Assembly: GCA_965206675.1 (NCBI GenBank)
Contig: CBDBKL010000002.1
Location: 1-64,000, forward strand
DNA: 64,000 nucleotides
Reading direction: 5' to 3'
Origin: CBDBKL01 sp965206675
GTDB lineage: Bacteria; Bdellovibrionota; Bdellovibrionia; Bdellovibrionales; JAKFYE01
The notes under the pieces are model-generated. The model was given only the letters and a program-made list of their open reading frames with translations. It did no database searches and was not told the DNA's origin. Positions 25,664-35,975 of this stretch are shown here, one piece after another; within the stretch, counting starts at the first letter, position 1; each line of letters starts with the position of its first letter. The position numbers and the translations under genes were made by a program.

Positions 25664-28525
25664 TTAGTCTTGCGTCTCTCTATAGACATCCATTAATCGC
25701 TTTGTGTAAAGACCTTTTAAATCTTGTATTTGCTGATAAGCCTCTATGGAATTATCAAGAACAAAAGACAATTCTTCTAAACTCATTATAAGTTGAACAG
25801 CATCTGTTAAAAGAATACTGTTTTCATCTATACCTTCTATGGAATTAAACACTCCTATGTTTTGATAGTGTGAATCCATTAAATACTTATAAATTTTAAA
25901 TCCAATGTCTGCATAACCCCTAATACCTGTTCTGCGCGCAGCCCTTGCCATGGCTTGCATAATAATTAACTGATCATGCAGTTTTCTATCAAAAGTAGCC
26001 ACTGGTTCTTCTTGTCCCGCTTGCGCCTTAAACCAAGGTAACAACTTATTATCTTTTATAGAATAAGTACTAAACACGCCTCCATCTGAATCTATCATTC
26101 GCGCTGAGAGAAAATTAGCTAAACCAATTATGAAATTATATAATAACTCTCGCCCTTCACTGATAGCTATATAATTAATACGTTCCCCATCTTCAACCCA
26201 TCGAATGGTTTCATTTTCTGATTTTTCAAAGTCATCTGTTGCAGATATAAATTCATCGGCAGCCAGTATCAATTGCCCAAGGTCCGCTGCCCTTACAATA
26301 TCTCCCATACCATCAGAACTTAAATCGGATACAGCAACTTGAATTATCGGATCTACAGAGTCTGACTCATTGTTAAATCCTCCACTTAAATAATCTTGAT
26401 ATGAACCCTCCTCTCCATCTTTTGTATAGACATAAACACCTCCCCGCTCCAAGTTTCGCAGAGGTACACTGGCTAATCCTAAAGCCAATGCATAGAAATC
26501 GTCTTTTGGAAATACATGCAGTATATCCGCTTGATCGTTTAATTGAAAACCTTCGCTCACAAACTTCTGATCTAAATTATTCTCTTTCCAATCTTTAAAG
26601 TATTCCATATACAGAGAAGCACCCCTTACAACCATGGCCATATGGCCAATATCAGAGACGATTCCACTCTCTTTCACTGTTTCTTTTTCTATCCCTAAAG
26701 CTCCTTTTAAAGGAATGACGTCAGGGATAGAAAAAATCCCTGTCTCTTTTCCATAAAAGAAAATATCGGGCTCTGCATCCAAACTCCGACCCATAACAGG
26801 TCGGAAAAAAGACGGCTCACGCAAACTTGGGGATTCCATTAATCTATAACCTGATACCGATATCAGTTTGTTTAATTCAGAAAAAATATCTCTATAAAAA
26901 GTTCTCCCCGTAGGATCAATATTTAAATCTTTATCATACTTTGCCATCTTTTGCGCATGTGTCATCATAGAGAGACCAATTAATCTTCCACTTGTACTGT
27001 TACCCCCCACACTTCTTCTTCTCACTCTAAAATTATTACTATTTCCCCAAATAAGATCTGTGCCCTGTAACTCAAAGCCTCTTAACGGTTCAAGAGAAAT
27101 TCCAAAAAGGTTATCAAGATAAACCCTACCCTCTCTTCTTAAAACTTCAAACATACCCCCTCTAATCTCATTATGAGCACTGTCGACTTCGGTAGATATA
27201 AAGTTCAGTATCTCCCTAACTATCTGTGGCGTATAGGATCTAATTTGTTTATCTAATTCTAAAATGACACCTTCATTAATAAATGTACTCAGTAAATCTA
27301 TTATCTCTTCTTTACCCTCAAATCGTATTCTCCATACAATTACATCATGTTTAAAATTAATAAACCACTTTTTAAAATTAAAAACACCCCTTGGTACCTT
27401 AAAGATCCCTCCCCCATGATATGGTTTTACATTATAACGTTTTAAATATTCAATATACTCTTCATTTAAATCATTTAAAAAATTATATAAAAAACTATTT
27501 CTCTCTTTTAATACCAATCTTCCCTCTTCTTGCAATAAAGGATGAGTCCAAATCTGTAATATAATATCAAAGACCTCGCGATCACTTGAAGCCCCTAGCA
27601 GACTATCCGCAATAGGGTGTAATGCATCCACCATACTCAGAACTTCCTCAAAATCCTCTCCTAATAGAGAAACCTTCTCACCTGTCTGAGCATCTTCCAC
27701 TTCAAGTGTTTCAAAAGCGGCTTCAATAATCCTCAAGTTTCTTTTCAATGATTGATCTTTATTAATCCGTTGAATCTTGTCGCGAAATTCTTCCACCATA
27801 GGAGAAAATTCATTTTCAACACGCTCTCTAACAGAGCTGATGATATTAGAATCGACTTTCTCTTCAATATCTGTTGTTTCCACGAGATCAATATCTTCAT
27901 TTTCAAGCGTTTCAGGTAAATTATTTATAAAATCAATATAAAACTGAATAATACTATCTATAACTAAACTTCCTTCGTCTATTGTGCTTAGCTCGGGAAC
28001 TCTATAAACTGTGTTCAACTTTAGTAAAATCTTATCTTCATCGGATATACTTCTAATGGCTCTGGCCAATCCAGATTTTTGATTGTTCAATGTCTGTTCA
28101 AAAATACTTCCTAAGTTCTCTGGTCCCTCAAGAGCTAAGCCCAAAGCTAATTCTAAGTAACTGCTATTATCATGAGTGAAATATGTTGAAGTTTCTGTGG
28201 AGTTTTCAAAAGCATCAAGTATTCTATAAGCTAATAATCGTATTTGTCTGGCTTCACTTAAACGTCCATTTTGCTCTTTCATTGCCGAAAGAGAAAATAA
28301 GCTACTTGTTAAATAAAAAATATTTTCAGTACTTTGAGCAACTGTTTCTCCAGGATGAATATTAAATAAATCACTAGCTGATATAGAATAAAGCCCATTT
28401 AAATGGATAAACTCCTGCTCTATATCATAAGAGCTGCTCGTTTTGGCCCTTGTAAAAGCCTTATCTTTAGCTCCCTGACAGCCAGTGAAAATAAATAAAA
28501 TAATAATAAAAAAAGATTTTTTCAA
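25664..28525 (-). CDS. Large lipoprotein of unknown function
   Basis: A 953-residue lipoprotein: MKKSFFIIILFIFTGC, with Cys16 in a standard lipobox. The rest has no recognisable domain; it is largely helical with acidic stretches (ENEDIDLVETTDIEEKVDSN). The C-terminal third has NLERGGVYVYTKDGEEG and a helical region resembling alpha/alpha-toroid repeats (MIDSDGGVFSTYSIKDNKLL, IIMQAMARAARRTGIRGYAD). AAAGGAG precedes the start. It is 15 bp downstream of the outer-membrane protein at 28541-29947, so the pair is an operon and probably works together at the outer membrane. An LERGG[LV]Y[IV]YT motif is shared with the lipoprotein at 56429-58093. Confidence 0.75.
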   Translation of the reverse strand: MKKSFFIIILFIFTGCQGAKDKAFTRAKTSSSYDIEQEFIHLNGLYSISASDLFNIHPGETVAQSTENIFYLTSSLFSLSAMKEQNGRLSEARQIRLLAYRILDAFENSTETSTYFTHDNSSYLELALGLALEGPENLGSIFEQTLNNQKSGLARAIRSISDEDKILLKLNTVYRVPELSTIDEGSLVIDSIIQFYIDFINNLPETLENEDIDLVETTDIEEKVDSNIISSVRERVENEFSPMVEEFRDKIQRINKDQSLKRNLRIIEAAFETLEVEDAQTGEKVSLLGEDFEEVLSMVDALHPIADSLLGASSDREVFDIILQIWTHPLLQEEGRLVLKERNSFLYNFLNDLNEEYIEYLKRYNVKPYHGGGIFKVPRGVFNFKKWFINFKHDVIVWRIRFEGKEEIIDLLSTFINEGVILELDKQIRSYTPQIVREILNFISTEVDSAHNEIRGGMFEVLRREGRVYLDNLFGISLEPLRGFELQGTDLIWGNSNNFRVRRRSVGGNSTSGRLIGLSMMTHAQKMAKYDKDLNIDPTGRTFYRDIFSELNKLISVSGYRLMESPSLREPSFFRPVMGRSLDAEPDIFFYGKETGIFSIPDVIPLKGALGIEKETVKESGIVSDIGHMAMVVRGASLYMEYFKDWKENNLDQKFVSEGFQLNDQADILHVFPKDDFYALALGLASVPLRNLERGGVYVYTKDGEEGSYQDYLSGGFNNESDSVDPIIQVAVSDLSSDGMGDIVRAADLGQLILAADEFISATDDFEKSENETIRWVEDGERINYIAISEGRELLYNFIIGLANFLSARMIDSDGGVFSTYSIKDNKLLPWFKAQAGQEEPVATFDRKLHDQLIIMQAMARAARRTGIRGYADIGFKIYKYLMDSHYQNIGVFNSIEGIDENSILLTDAVQLIMSLEELSFVLDNSIEAYQQIQDLKGLYTKRLMDVYRETQD

Positions 28526-28540
28526 AAAATTTTCTCCTTT

Positions 28541-29947
28541 TTAGAAAAACATTTTAAATTGTAATTCATGGGTTTGCTGATTATCTGTATTCCTACCAGC
28601 AAAAACATTAGAAAACATATAAGAGATTGAAGAAGGTATTCCAAACTTTCCTTTTTGAAACCAGGATATTGTTGAAAGTGTTCCTCCTGCGTTTAACTTA
28701 TACCACTCTCCATCTGTATTGTGTGACATTAAATGATAATTAAATCCTCTATCACCAGAATATCGATCTTGATCCCTTGTTGAAAACTCACATCCCACTT
28801 CAAAATTTAAAAACTCTGTAAAAGAGTGATTTACATTTAAACCAAAGCTAATAATATCACCTAAGTCTCTATCTACTACTTCTTTACGATCAGCACTTGG
28901 CAATAAATCTTCCACTGTTTCAGGAACACGTTTCAAAGTTTTATCCTGCATCTTCCATGTGTATGAAAGGTAAGATCCAAACTTCCATTTACTGTTAAGA
29001 TGAAAATCTTGATGAAACCCTAGCTTTAACCACGTTTGATGAAAGATCGGAAGATCTATAAAATTATCAGGATCATCCTCTGGCCCTGTCGGCAAATTAA
29101 GAGTTGCCTGCTGATATAAAACCCAAGGCGGTTTAGAGTGATACAAATACTGACTCACAATCTGCAAGTCACCAATAACAGTTTGATCCATTTCTCTAGG
29201 AATTATATAGCCTCTTGAAAGGAGTGCGACTTCATACTCTTTAAGAACATCAGCACTCTCCAATCTTTTAAAACCTTCACACAATTGGATCATACCACTG
29301 GCCTCGAGTTGGCTCTGTTGTTCACAGCTAGAGCCTGCTATTGCATTCTTAATGTAAGCAGCATTATTCGTTCCTGTTCTGGACGCTTTTACCTGAGCTT
29401 TTAAATTTACAATTGGAAATCCAAAACCTATTGTCCACCGTTCATTAACTCCATAGGCTAAAGCTGGAACGTAATATGTGGCAAAAGCATTAGCATCAAA
29501 CTCTAAGTTTCCAATTGTTAAGTCCTGTGCGTATGTTGAATGAGGAAAAGTGGTTTCTATATATTTAACCAATTCATCTAACTCGGGCACATATTTAGAA
29601 ATATTTGATGCATTCATGGCCTGATTAAGACGGCTTATGGAATAAAGAGATCCTGAGTTGTCAAATTTTTCAGTGAGCTGTGATGCATATCCTATGCGAA
29701 ACTGGGGATGAAAAATTCGAGGAGGCAGAACGACTGCACTCGCTTGCATATCAACTTCGTCCTTTGTGATTTCTTCTAAGGGTATTGTTTCTATGAACCT
29801 CTTATTAGATAGGCCCAACCTGTTCATTTTCATATCCGCAAAACTCTTTGCTTTTATGAATTTAGATAAAGCCACCCTGTGCGTTTGCGCATGCGCAAAA
29901 GGCAGCAATAAAAATAAGAATACCATAGTAAAGAATTTATAGCTCAA
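28541..29947 (-). CDS. Outer-membrane beta-barrel protein
   Basis: A 468-residue protein with a signal peptide (MSYKFFTMVFLFLLLPFAHA, then QTH) and alternating-hydrophobicity strands (RWTIGFGFPIVNLKAQVKAS, HQDFHLNSKWKFGSYLSYTW). The C-terminus, HELQFKMFF, has the terminal aromatic residue needed for BAM recognition. NLPTGPEDDPDNFIDLP resembles a plug/loop segment of FadL-like or DUF-type transport barrels, but the family is not certain. It is the first gene of an operon with the large lipoprotein. Cys residues occur around residues 206-222. Confidence 0.7.
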   Translation of the reverse strand: MSYKFFTMVFLFLLLPFAHAQTHRVALSKFIKAKSFADMKMNRLGLSNKRFIETIPLEEITKDEVDMQASAVVLPPRIFHPQFRIGYASQLTEKFDNSGSLYSISRLNQAMNASNISKYVPELDELVKYIETTFPHSTYAQDLTIGNLEFDANAFATYYVPALAYGVNERWTIGFGFPIVNLKAQVKASRTGTNNAAYIKNAIAGSSCEQQSQLEASGMIQLCEGFKRLESADVLKEYEVALLSRGYIIPREMDQTVIGDLQIVSQYLYHSKPPWVLYQQATLNLPTGPEDDPDNFIDLPIFHQTWLKLGFHQDFHLNSKWKFGSYLSYTWKMQDKTLKRVPETVEDLLPSADRKEVVDRDLGDIISFGLNVNHSFTEFLNFEVGCEFSTRDQDRYSGDRGFNYHLMSHNTDGEWYKLNAGGTLSTISWFQKGKFGIPSSISYMFSNVFAGRNTDNQQTHELQFKMFF

Positions 29948-30435
29948 CTTTTACCTCTTTAAGATTACTCTTAAAAAGCTCCTGCTCTGCATATTCTCGT
30001 TCTATCGTTTTCCTCTAAAAGACAATTAAAAAAGCTTTATTGTCTTTTGGCTACATTTATAATGTGCTAGCTGCCCGAGTCACATTTTACAAAACTTGTC
30101 TTTATGTGACCAATTTTCCTATACATTTTGTAGTATTTCTATAGCTCTTTTACTCCTCAGAGCGAAACTACATACAGCACGATCGTTCGAGAGTTTTTTA
30201 CTCTAAAATAAACGTATCTGAAATAAAATATATAAGTTCTCAGCTAAATGTTTTATGGGTTTTAAAGATCCCTATTTTTGCTTAAAACCAGTTGGGATTA
30301 TAAATGTTTTTAAAAAATCATAAAGCTTAAGAGTACATTATCTATAAGATTTTGAAAAAATACGTAAAAAGTATCAGACTGTTAAAAAACTTGTCAGCAA
30401 CACAGAACCTATTCCTAATAGAAAATGAGTTCATA
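29948..30435. other. Intergenic region upstream of the outer-membrane operon
   Basis: About 490 bp of AT-rich sequence with no supported ORF or RNA gene. It should contain the promoter of the minus-strand outer-membrane operon near 29950-30100. I see no clear operator. The repeat modules B2 and A2 begin just after it. Confidence 0.5.
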
Positions 30436-30450
30436 ATTTTGAAACCTTGT

Positions 30451-30582
30451 AGAGAGAATTTTTCTCAAGGTCTCCAAATGCTCAAACAGTTCTGAGGGTT
30501 CGCAGCTCGTCTCTCCCTTTGGGAGATACGCCCTGCGCCTCAGAAAACTGCGCTTTGAAAACCTTGAGAAAAGTTCTCTCTC
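30451..30582. repeat. Repeat B copy 2: nested palindrome
   Basis: Outer arms AGAGAGAATTTTTCTCAAGG and CCTTGAGAAAAGTTCTCTCT pair. The inner stem runs from CTGAGGGTTCGCAGCTCG to GCCCTGCGCCTCAG around CTTT. Relative to copy 1, the arm bases CAGCAGG are replaced by CAAGG and the partner has changed to match. It lies 53 bp from repeat A2. Confidence 0.85.
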
Positions 30583-30635
30583 AAAATCTCCAAAACAAAT
30601 TTTCACAGTGTTTTTTTAACAAAACGATTACAAGT

Positions 30636-30761
30636 GGACTGTCGAAAAAGCATCAGATACGAGGCGTTCAAGCTCAAACCGAACGGAGGCGTAGTTTTTC
30701 CTACGTCGGAGTGAGTGTTTGAGTGATTGCAACGAAGTAGATGATGTTTTTTCGACAGTCC
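30636..30761. repeat. Repeat A copy 2 (126-bp palindrome, 3' of argS)
   Basis: Arms GGACTGTCGAAAAAGCATC and GATGTTTTTTCGACAGTCC are inverted repeats with one mismatch. The core has CAAGCTCAAACCGAACGG, AGGCGTAG, TTTTTC, CTACGTCGGAGTGAG. The argS TAA (30764-30766) is 2 bp outside the arm. Confidence 0.9.
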
Positions 30762-30763
30762 AA

Positions 30764-32458
30764 TTACATGGATTGAGGGCGGGGGACGCCCAGTACTGTC
30801 AACCCTTGTTCCAAAACCCGTTCCGTCGCCTTCACTAAAACAAGTCGATTTTCTCTCTCTGAGGAGTTGAGTATTTTATTTTTATGATAAAACTGGTTAA
30901 AGGCAGAACACACATCCAACAAATACTGAGCCAAAATATTTGGTTTATATTTCTTATAGGAAGCTTCAAAAATCTGATCCAATTCTAATAGACGAAAAAC
31001 AAGTTTTTTTTCTTCATTTGTGGTCAGTTCACCATTGATAACAAGTTCTGAATCCCACCCTGACTTTCTTAAAAGGCTTTTACACCGCACCAGTGTGTAT
31101 TGCACATAGGGTCCACTATCCCCTTCAAAGTCCAATACTTTTCCCCAGTCAAAATCCACATTTTTTACCCTATCATTGAGAAGGTCATTGAACACGATAG
31201 CCCCTATACCAACTTGATGTGAAACTTTATCTTTGTCTTTTAAGCTCGGGTTTTTCGTCTCAATTATCTCTCTGACTGTCGCCACAGCCTTGGACAGAAC
31301 ATCATCCATAAAGACAACTTTTCCCTGACGCGTTGACATTTTTCCAGAGTCCTTAAATCTGTACATTCCAAACGCTATATGGTGACACTCTTTTACCCAT
31401 TCATATTCCATGCGTTCTAAAACTTTAAAAACTTGTTGAAAGTGAAGAGTTTGATCAGTGCCAACAACGTATATAATTCCATCGGCTTTTAAAGTTTCGC
31501 GCCTATATATAGCAGCCGCAATATCACGTGTGGCGTAAAGAGAGGCCCCATCTGTTTTTTTTATAATACAAGGCGGTTTATCTTCACCCACATAAACAAC
31601 CTTAGCCCCCTTACTCTCTTCTAAAATTCCCTTATCTCTCAATTTTTGTACCGTTTCCTCTAAAAAAGGAAGATAAAAAGCTTCACCCTGAATGAGGTCA
31701 AATTGAACACCCAATAAGCTGTAAATCCGGTTATACTCATTAATAGAAATATCTCGAAAGTGTTCCCAAATTTTTTGTATTTTTTTATCTCCATCTTCTA
31801 GCTTTTTAAAATAGGCTGCACCTTCCGCCTCTAGCTCAGGATTCTTTTTGGCCTCTTCATGAAATCGGACATAAATAGCAAACAAAGATTCAAATGGTTC
31901 ATTTTTAAAATCATATTCATCGCCCCAGGAGAGATAGGCCCACACTAATTTACCAAATTGACTTCCCCAATCTCCAATATGGTTAACACCAATGACTTTA
32001 TAACCCTGTGTTTCAGCCAAGTTCCGCAAAGCCTGCCCTATAACAGTCGCTCTTAAGTGACCAATACTCATTGGTTTTGCTACATTGGGAGACGAATATT
32101 CCACAACCAATGTTTTTCCATTTCCCTTACTGACAAAACCAATTTTATCCGTCTTAAAGGAATTGATAAGATCATTTTGTAAAAATACTATTTTTATTTT
32201 AAAATTTAAAAACCCACCAACAGCTTCCACAGACTCTAACCATTCAAAGTGTTGCTCCTGTATTTTACCAGCTAGTAACTGACTGATTTCAACAGGAGAT
32301 TTTTTCATCTCTTTTGCCAATTTAAAAACAGGCAAAGCCAGCTCTCCATGGGCCGGGTCTCTTGGCCTCTCCAAAAGAGACACTATTTCAGACGTTTTTA
32401 ACGGGGGCAGAACCGGTGACAAATCTTCTGCAATCTGTTTTTTAATTTGACCAATCAT
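30764..32458 (-). CDS. argS: Arginyl-tRNA synthetase
   Basis: A 564-residue class I synthetase charging tRNA-Arg. The N-terminal additional domain (about 1-95) leads to SSPNVAKPMSIGHLRATVIG, the HIGH-equivalent. VNHIGDWGSQFGKLVWAY and YATRDIAAAIYRR are typical. SGKMSTRQGKVV stands at the KMSKS position, and the DALR anticodon-binding domain is at the C-terminus (YLLDVCSAFNQFYHKN). It ends GVPRPQSM, close to the usual GIxxxxRM end. Repeat A2 begins 2 bp after its stop and may serve as its 3' end. Confidence 0.96.
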   Translation of the reverse strand: MIGQIKKQIAEDLSPVLPPLKTSEIVSLLERPRDPAHGELALPVFKLAKEMKKSPVEISQLLAGKIQEQHFEWLESVEAVGGFLNFKIKIVFLQNDLINSFKTDKIGFVSKGNGKTLVVEYSSPNVAKPMSIGHLRATVIGQALRNLAETQGYKVIGVNHIGDWGSQFGKLVWAYLSWGDEYDFKNEPFESLFAIYVRFHEEAKKNPELEAEGAAYFKKLEDGDKKIQKIWEHFRDISINEYNRIYSLLGVQFDLIQGEAFYLPFLEETVQKLRDKGILEESKGAKVVYVGEDKPPCIIKKTDGASLYATRDIAAAIYRRETLKADGIIYVVGTDQTLHFQQVFKVLERMEYEWVKECHHIAFGMYRFKDSGKMSTRQGKVVFMDDVLSKAVATVREIIETKNPSLKDKDKVSHQVGIGAIVFNDLLNDRVKNVDFDWGKVLDFEGDSGPYVQYTLVRCKSLLRKSGWDSELVINGELTTNEEKKLVFRLLELDQIFEASYKKYKPNILAQYLLDVCSAFNQFYHKNKILNSSERENRLVLVKATERVLEQGLTVLGVPRPQSM

Positions 32459-32650
32459 AAAAAACTCTTTTGCTAAAAATTAAACCCCAACAGACATCAT
32501 CGTAAAAACCTTTTACCCAGAAAAAATGAGATCATCTCAGCTCTCCCCAACCCTCAAGGCCTGTTACCTATATCACTGGCAGAAAACGGTTCTTTATGAG
32601 CAAATACCTATAGGTCCTTTAGCTATAAAATTAAGCATTACAGAATAACC

Positions 32651-32679
32651 TTTTCAGTACCCAACCTATAGACTATAAT
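32651..32679 (+). promoter_or_regulatory. Candidate sigma70 promoter of the VKOR-DsbA gene
   Basis: TTTTCA (32651-32656) and TATAAT (32674-32679) are separated by 17 bp. A transcript from about 32686 would leave a 45-nt leader before the GTG at 32731, which supports that start over the TTG at 32692. Confidence 0.5.
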
Positions 32680-32730
32680 CCAAATATAGAGTTGGTCCAA
32701 CCATATATTTGGCACCAAAGAGGATGGAAA

Positions 32731-33906
32731 GTGAAAAAAGCTATAGGTTTCAAAAGACAAGTCGCCATCATTTCATCTCAACTCTTAGCTATCTTACTGC
32801 ACGGCTATTTGACCTATAAGCACTACCAAATGCGATTCGGTTATGGTTCAGAATCTAGCCTTTGCAATCTCAATTCCCGATTTAACTGTGACACTGTCAA
32901 TCTCAGCCATTTTGCCAAATGGTTTGAAGTTCCCGTTTCCCTTTATGGAATGTGCTTTAATATATTTATCTTATGGATTTTAATATCTTATTTTTTAAAT
33001 TCTAAAAACAATCATCTTCTGCGTTTAGCCCATATTTTATCTGGAATCTCATTACTCACTTCGATAGGTATGGCCTACATTTCAACTTTCGAATTACAAA
33101 CGTACTGTATTTTTTGCTTCCTCATTTACGTATTATCCATCATCACATTCCTTCTATTAACTGTGCGCACTCCTCTGACTCCAATGGGACAATTTATAAC
33201 CCACTGTTTGAATTGGAAAGACGGTCTTTTAAAAACAGTCCTTATAGGAAGTGTGTCCACTCTAGGATCTGTGTTTCTCTTAGATGATATGATAAAGTCA
33301 AAAAATGCCAAAGATGCCTCACAGACGGTGCGAACCGTTCTTTTTGAGTGGTCCCAAACCCCTAAAAAATCTATCGATTACAAACTGGGAATTCACAAAG
33401 GGGCTGACATTTCTAATGCTAAAATGAGAATTGCTGAATTTGCTGATTTTGAATGTTCCCACTGTGCAACCACTTTTCCCACACTCAAACGTTTTATCGA
33501 TGCCTATTCAGAGCATGTTACCCTTGTTTTCTTTAATTTCCCCTTAGATGATTGCAAAACGCAAAGCCGACGTTGTGAGTTAGCCAAGTCGGTTTATTGC
33601 GCTGAAAAACAAAATCGTGAGTGGCCAGTCCATGATTGGATATTTAATAACTTCCAATCCTTTTCGTTAGCTGATTTAGAAACATCCACAAGACAGATGG
33701 GCTTGGACACTGAAACATTTAAAAATTGCCGCAGCTCAGACGAATCCAAAGAAGCTATCCTAAGTCAAATCGAGTTAGGAAGAAACTTAGGGGTTCAAGG
33801 AACTCCCACTATTTTTATAAATGAACGTAGAGTTTTACGCGGAAATCAATTCTTTGTTCTCGAAGAGATGTTAAAACACTTATTGGCTAACCCTGATACT
33901 CTCTGA
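32731..33906 (+). CDS. VKOR-DsbA fusion: disulfide-bond-forming membrane protein
   Basis: A 391-residue protein. The first half is a vitamin-K-epoxide-reductase-like membrane domain with C45-x7-C53 (LCNLNSRFNCDTV) and the quinone-side C126-IF-C129 pair in TYCIFCFLIYVL. The second half (from about residue 220) is a thioredoxin-fold DsbA-like domain with C242-SH-C245 and GVQGTPTIFINERRV, with its cis-Pro. It should form disulfides in periplasmic proteins and regenerate through quinone in one polypeptide. I choose GTG 32731 because AGAGGA lies six bases upstream. The abundance of Cys-containing exported proteins nearby (pilin-like gene, lipoproteins) fits the need for such a system. Confidence 0.9.
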   Translation: MKKAIGFKRQVAIISSQLLAILLHGYLTYKHYQMRFGYGSESSLCNLNSRFNCDTVNLSHFAKWFEVPVSLYGMCFNIFILWILISYFLNSKNNHLLRLAHILSGISLLTSIGMAYISTFELQTYCIFCFLIYVLSIITFLLLTVRTPLTPMGQFITHCLNWKDGLLKTVLIGSVSTLGSVFLLDDMIKSKNAKDASQTVRTVLFEWSQTPKKSIDYKLGIHKGADISNAKMRIAEFADFECSHCATTFPTLKRFIDAYSEHVTLVFFNFPLDDCKTQSRRCELAKSVYCAEKQNREWPVHDWIFNNFQSFSLADLETSTRQMGLDTETFKNCRSSDESKEAILSQIELGRNLGVQGTPTIFINERRVLRGNQFFVLEEMLKHLLANPDTL

Positions 33907-33980
33907 ACCCCTTCTAAGACTCTCAGCCCATTTAATGAACACAAAACCTCTAAAGATCATAAATTACATACAGTGTTATT

Positions 33981-34008
33981 TTGACATTGGCCTGTTATGG
34001 GATAATAA
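33981..34008 (+). promoter_or_regulatory. Candidate sigma70 promoter of the coiled-coil gene
   Basis: TTGACA (33981-33986) and TAATAA (34003-34008), 16-bp spacer. The start codon at 34029 follows TTAAGGGGG. Confidence 0.55.
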
Positions 34009-34028
34009 TTTCAGTTAAGGGGGCTTTT

Positions 34029-35324
34029 ATGAATGATCCACAACAGCCAGGCAAATACAATGCTTTTAATCAAACCTATCAAGGCGATCATACCAACGCT
34101 GTTTCCCCCCCCCCTTCGAACACACGCTCTAAAAATCTAGCCGCCGTAGATCAATTGATTAATCAAAATCAAGATCTCATGAGCCGTTTAGGAATTGCAC
34201 TCAAACGAGTAGGCATTTTAGAAGAAGAATTGCAATCTTTTAAAGAAAGTCACGATCTGCTTTCAAAACAATTAACAACGGATCAAGATGAAAATGAAAG
34301 ATTAAAACTTTCAGAAGAACGCCTTACTCTTATGATGGCTGACCTTAAAAAAGACCGATCAGAGACTGAAAAGCAATTTGCAAACGTCTATACAGAGTGT
34401 GCAGATGTAAAAAATCAAAACTCTGACCTTTTAACTAAACTGTCTCGACATAAACGATACCAACAGAGAATAAAAAAGCACATACGACCCTACCTTAATC
34501 AAATAAAAACAGAAATAGAAAAACTCGAAGAAGAGTGTGCCTCTCACACAGTTCAAAAAGCCAAGTTGGACTCAAGACTCCATGAGGTTCAAAAAAATCT
34601 TAAGGATTCCATCGACTACATTCAAACGCAGTCCGAAGAATTTAAAACGCATCAAAATCAACTCATAGAACTCCATGAGAAAGAAAAAGAAAAACTCAAA
34701 GAGGAAAACCAATCCCTCACTGATCGCTGTCAAGAAACACAAGAGAAATGCAACCAGTTAAACTCTGACATGGAATCACTCCAAGAGAAAAATATCAATT
34801 TAGAAAATAAAACCATTATCATTGAACGAACTCTTGAAGACATAAAGAAGGGCTATTTAGAAAAAGAATCAGAGCTTAAAAATGATATTTCTAAATTAAA
34901 AGTAGAAAAACAAAAAATTGAAATGGCCACAACACTATCTGACGAGAATTTACAGTCCTATACGAAGAGGCTGAAAGAAAAAGAAGATGAATGCGATGAG
35001 CTGAAAAAACAACTCGAAGGACAAAAAACCTTATTTAATGAAACAGTTAAAAAACTGGATAAAATCACTGAAAAAGAAGAGGCCACTCAAAGATTAAACA
35101 AAGAGTTAAGCCTAAGCCTTCAAAAACAAAGAGCTGATCTCCAAGAATATGCAAGTAATAATAAGGAGTTACAGAAAAATGCTTCAGAAAAGGTTGAAGC
35201 TCTATGTTCTGTTCTGGAATCAACAGTTGCAGATGCCCCTAAATCCTCTCCTCAATACCATAGAATTGAAAAATTACTTGCAGAAATTGAAAGCGGATTT
35301 ATAAACAATAAAAGTATAAGATAA
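34029..35324 (+). CDS. Cytoplasmic coiled-coil protein
   Basis: A 431-residue protein. The first 45 residues are polar and disordered (NDPQQPGKYNAFNQTYQGDH). Residues about 50-400 are a nearly continuous heptad coiled coil rich in Glu, Lys, Leu and Asn, with no transmembrane segment. It resembles SMC-/filament-type scaffolds but has no other domain; the function is unknown. A C10 run (34105-34114) lies within codons 26-29 (Ser-Pro-Pro-Pro), so a one-base change would truncate the protein early. Its leader TTAAGGGGGCTTTTATGAA is identical to that of the lipoprotein gene at 59822. Confidence 0.65.
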   Translation: MNDPQQPGKYNAFNQTYQGDHTNAVSPPPSNTRSKNLAAVDQLINQNQDLMSRLGIALKRVGILEEELQSFKESHDLLSKQLTTDQDENERLKLSEERLTLMMADLKKDRSETEKQFANVYTECADVKNQNSDLLTKLSRHKRYQQRIKKHIRPYLNQIKTEIEKLEEECASHTVQKAKLDSRLHEVQKNLKDSIDYIQTQSEEFKTHQNQLIELHEKEKEKLKEENQSLTDRCQETQEKCNQLNSDMESLQEKNINLENKTIIIERTLEDIKKGYLEKESELKNDISKLKVEKQKIEMATTLSDENLQSYTKRLKEKEDECDELKKQLEGQKTLFNETVKKLDKITEKEEATQRLNKELSLSLQKQRADLQEYASNNKELQKNASEKVEALCSVLESTVADAPKSSPQYHRIEKLLAEIESGFINNKSIR

Positions 35325-35377
35325 CTTTCCTATACATTTCGCTATTTATTCAAAGGCACTCAGGACCTGTTCACAAA

Positions 35378-35965
35378 ATGGAACCCTTAAAGCAAGATTT
35401 TTTCAGGAATGAAACAACCCAGGTGGCAGAAAAACTCCTGGGATGTTACCTCTTCAGAAAAATAAAAACCGGCCAGTGGCTTATTGGAAAAATCGTAGAA
35501 ACTGAAGCTTATCTGGGAACGAATGATCCCTGTTGCCACAGCTTTAACAATTCTCGCACTCAAAGAAACCAAGCCATGTATCTTCCCGGTGGTCATAGCT
35601 ATGTGTATTTTACTTATGGAATGCATTTTTGTTTTAACGTTGTAACCCAAACACCAAAAGAACCCGAAGCTGTCCTCATACGAGCCCTAGAGCCTATTGA
35701 AGGACTTAGCGAAATGAGAAAAAGCCGTAACAAAGAAAAGGTCACTGATCTTTGCTCTGGCCCTGGAAAACTTTGCCAAGCTTTTAACATTACAACTGCA
35801 CTCAATGCAAAAAAACTCAGTCCTGAAGAAAAAATCTATATCGCCAAAGGAACAACTCAGGAAAAAGTTGAAACAGATATTCGAATTGGTCTTCCTCCGC
35901 ATAAGGATTCTGCGTATTGGTTACTAAGGTTTTACCTAAAGGGTAGCCCCTCTCTCTCTCTGTAA
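35378..35965 (+). CDS. DNA-3-methyladenine glycosylase (AAG/MPG family)
   Basis: A 195-residue base-excision-repair enzyme removing alkylated purines. The family signatures are clear: AEKLLGCYLFRK, the active-site GKIVETEAYLGTNDPCCHSF, RNQAMYLPGGHSYVYFTYGMHFCFNVV (intercalating Tyr region), EAVLIRALEPIEG, and LCSGPGKLCQAFNI. Length is typical of the bacterial enzymes. The 53-bp gap after the coiled-coil gene suggests a shared transcript. Confidence 0.93.
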   Translation: MEPLKQDFFRNETTQVAEKLLGCYLFRKIKTGQWLIGKIVETEAYLGTNDPCCHSFNNSRTQRNQAMYLPGGHSYVYFTYGMHFCFNVVTQTPKEPEAVLIRALEPIEGLSEMRKSRNKEKVTDLCSGPGKLCQAFNITTALNAKKLSPEEKIYIAKGTTQEKVETDIRIGLPPHKDSAYWLLRFYLKGSPSLSL

Positions 35966-35975
35966 AACCTATTCT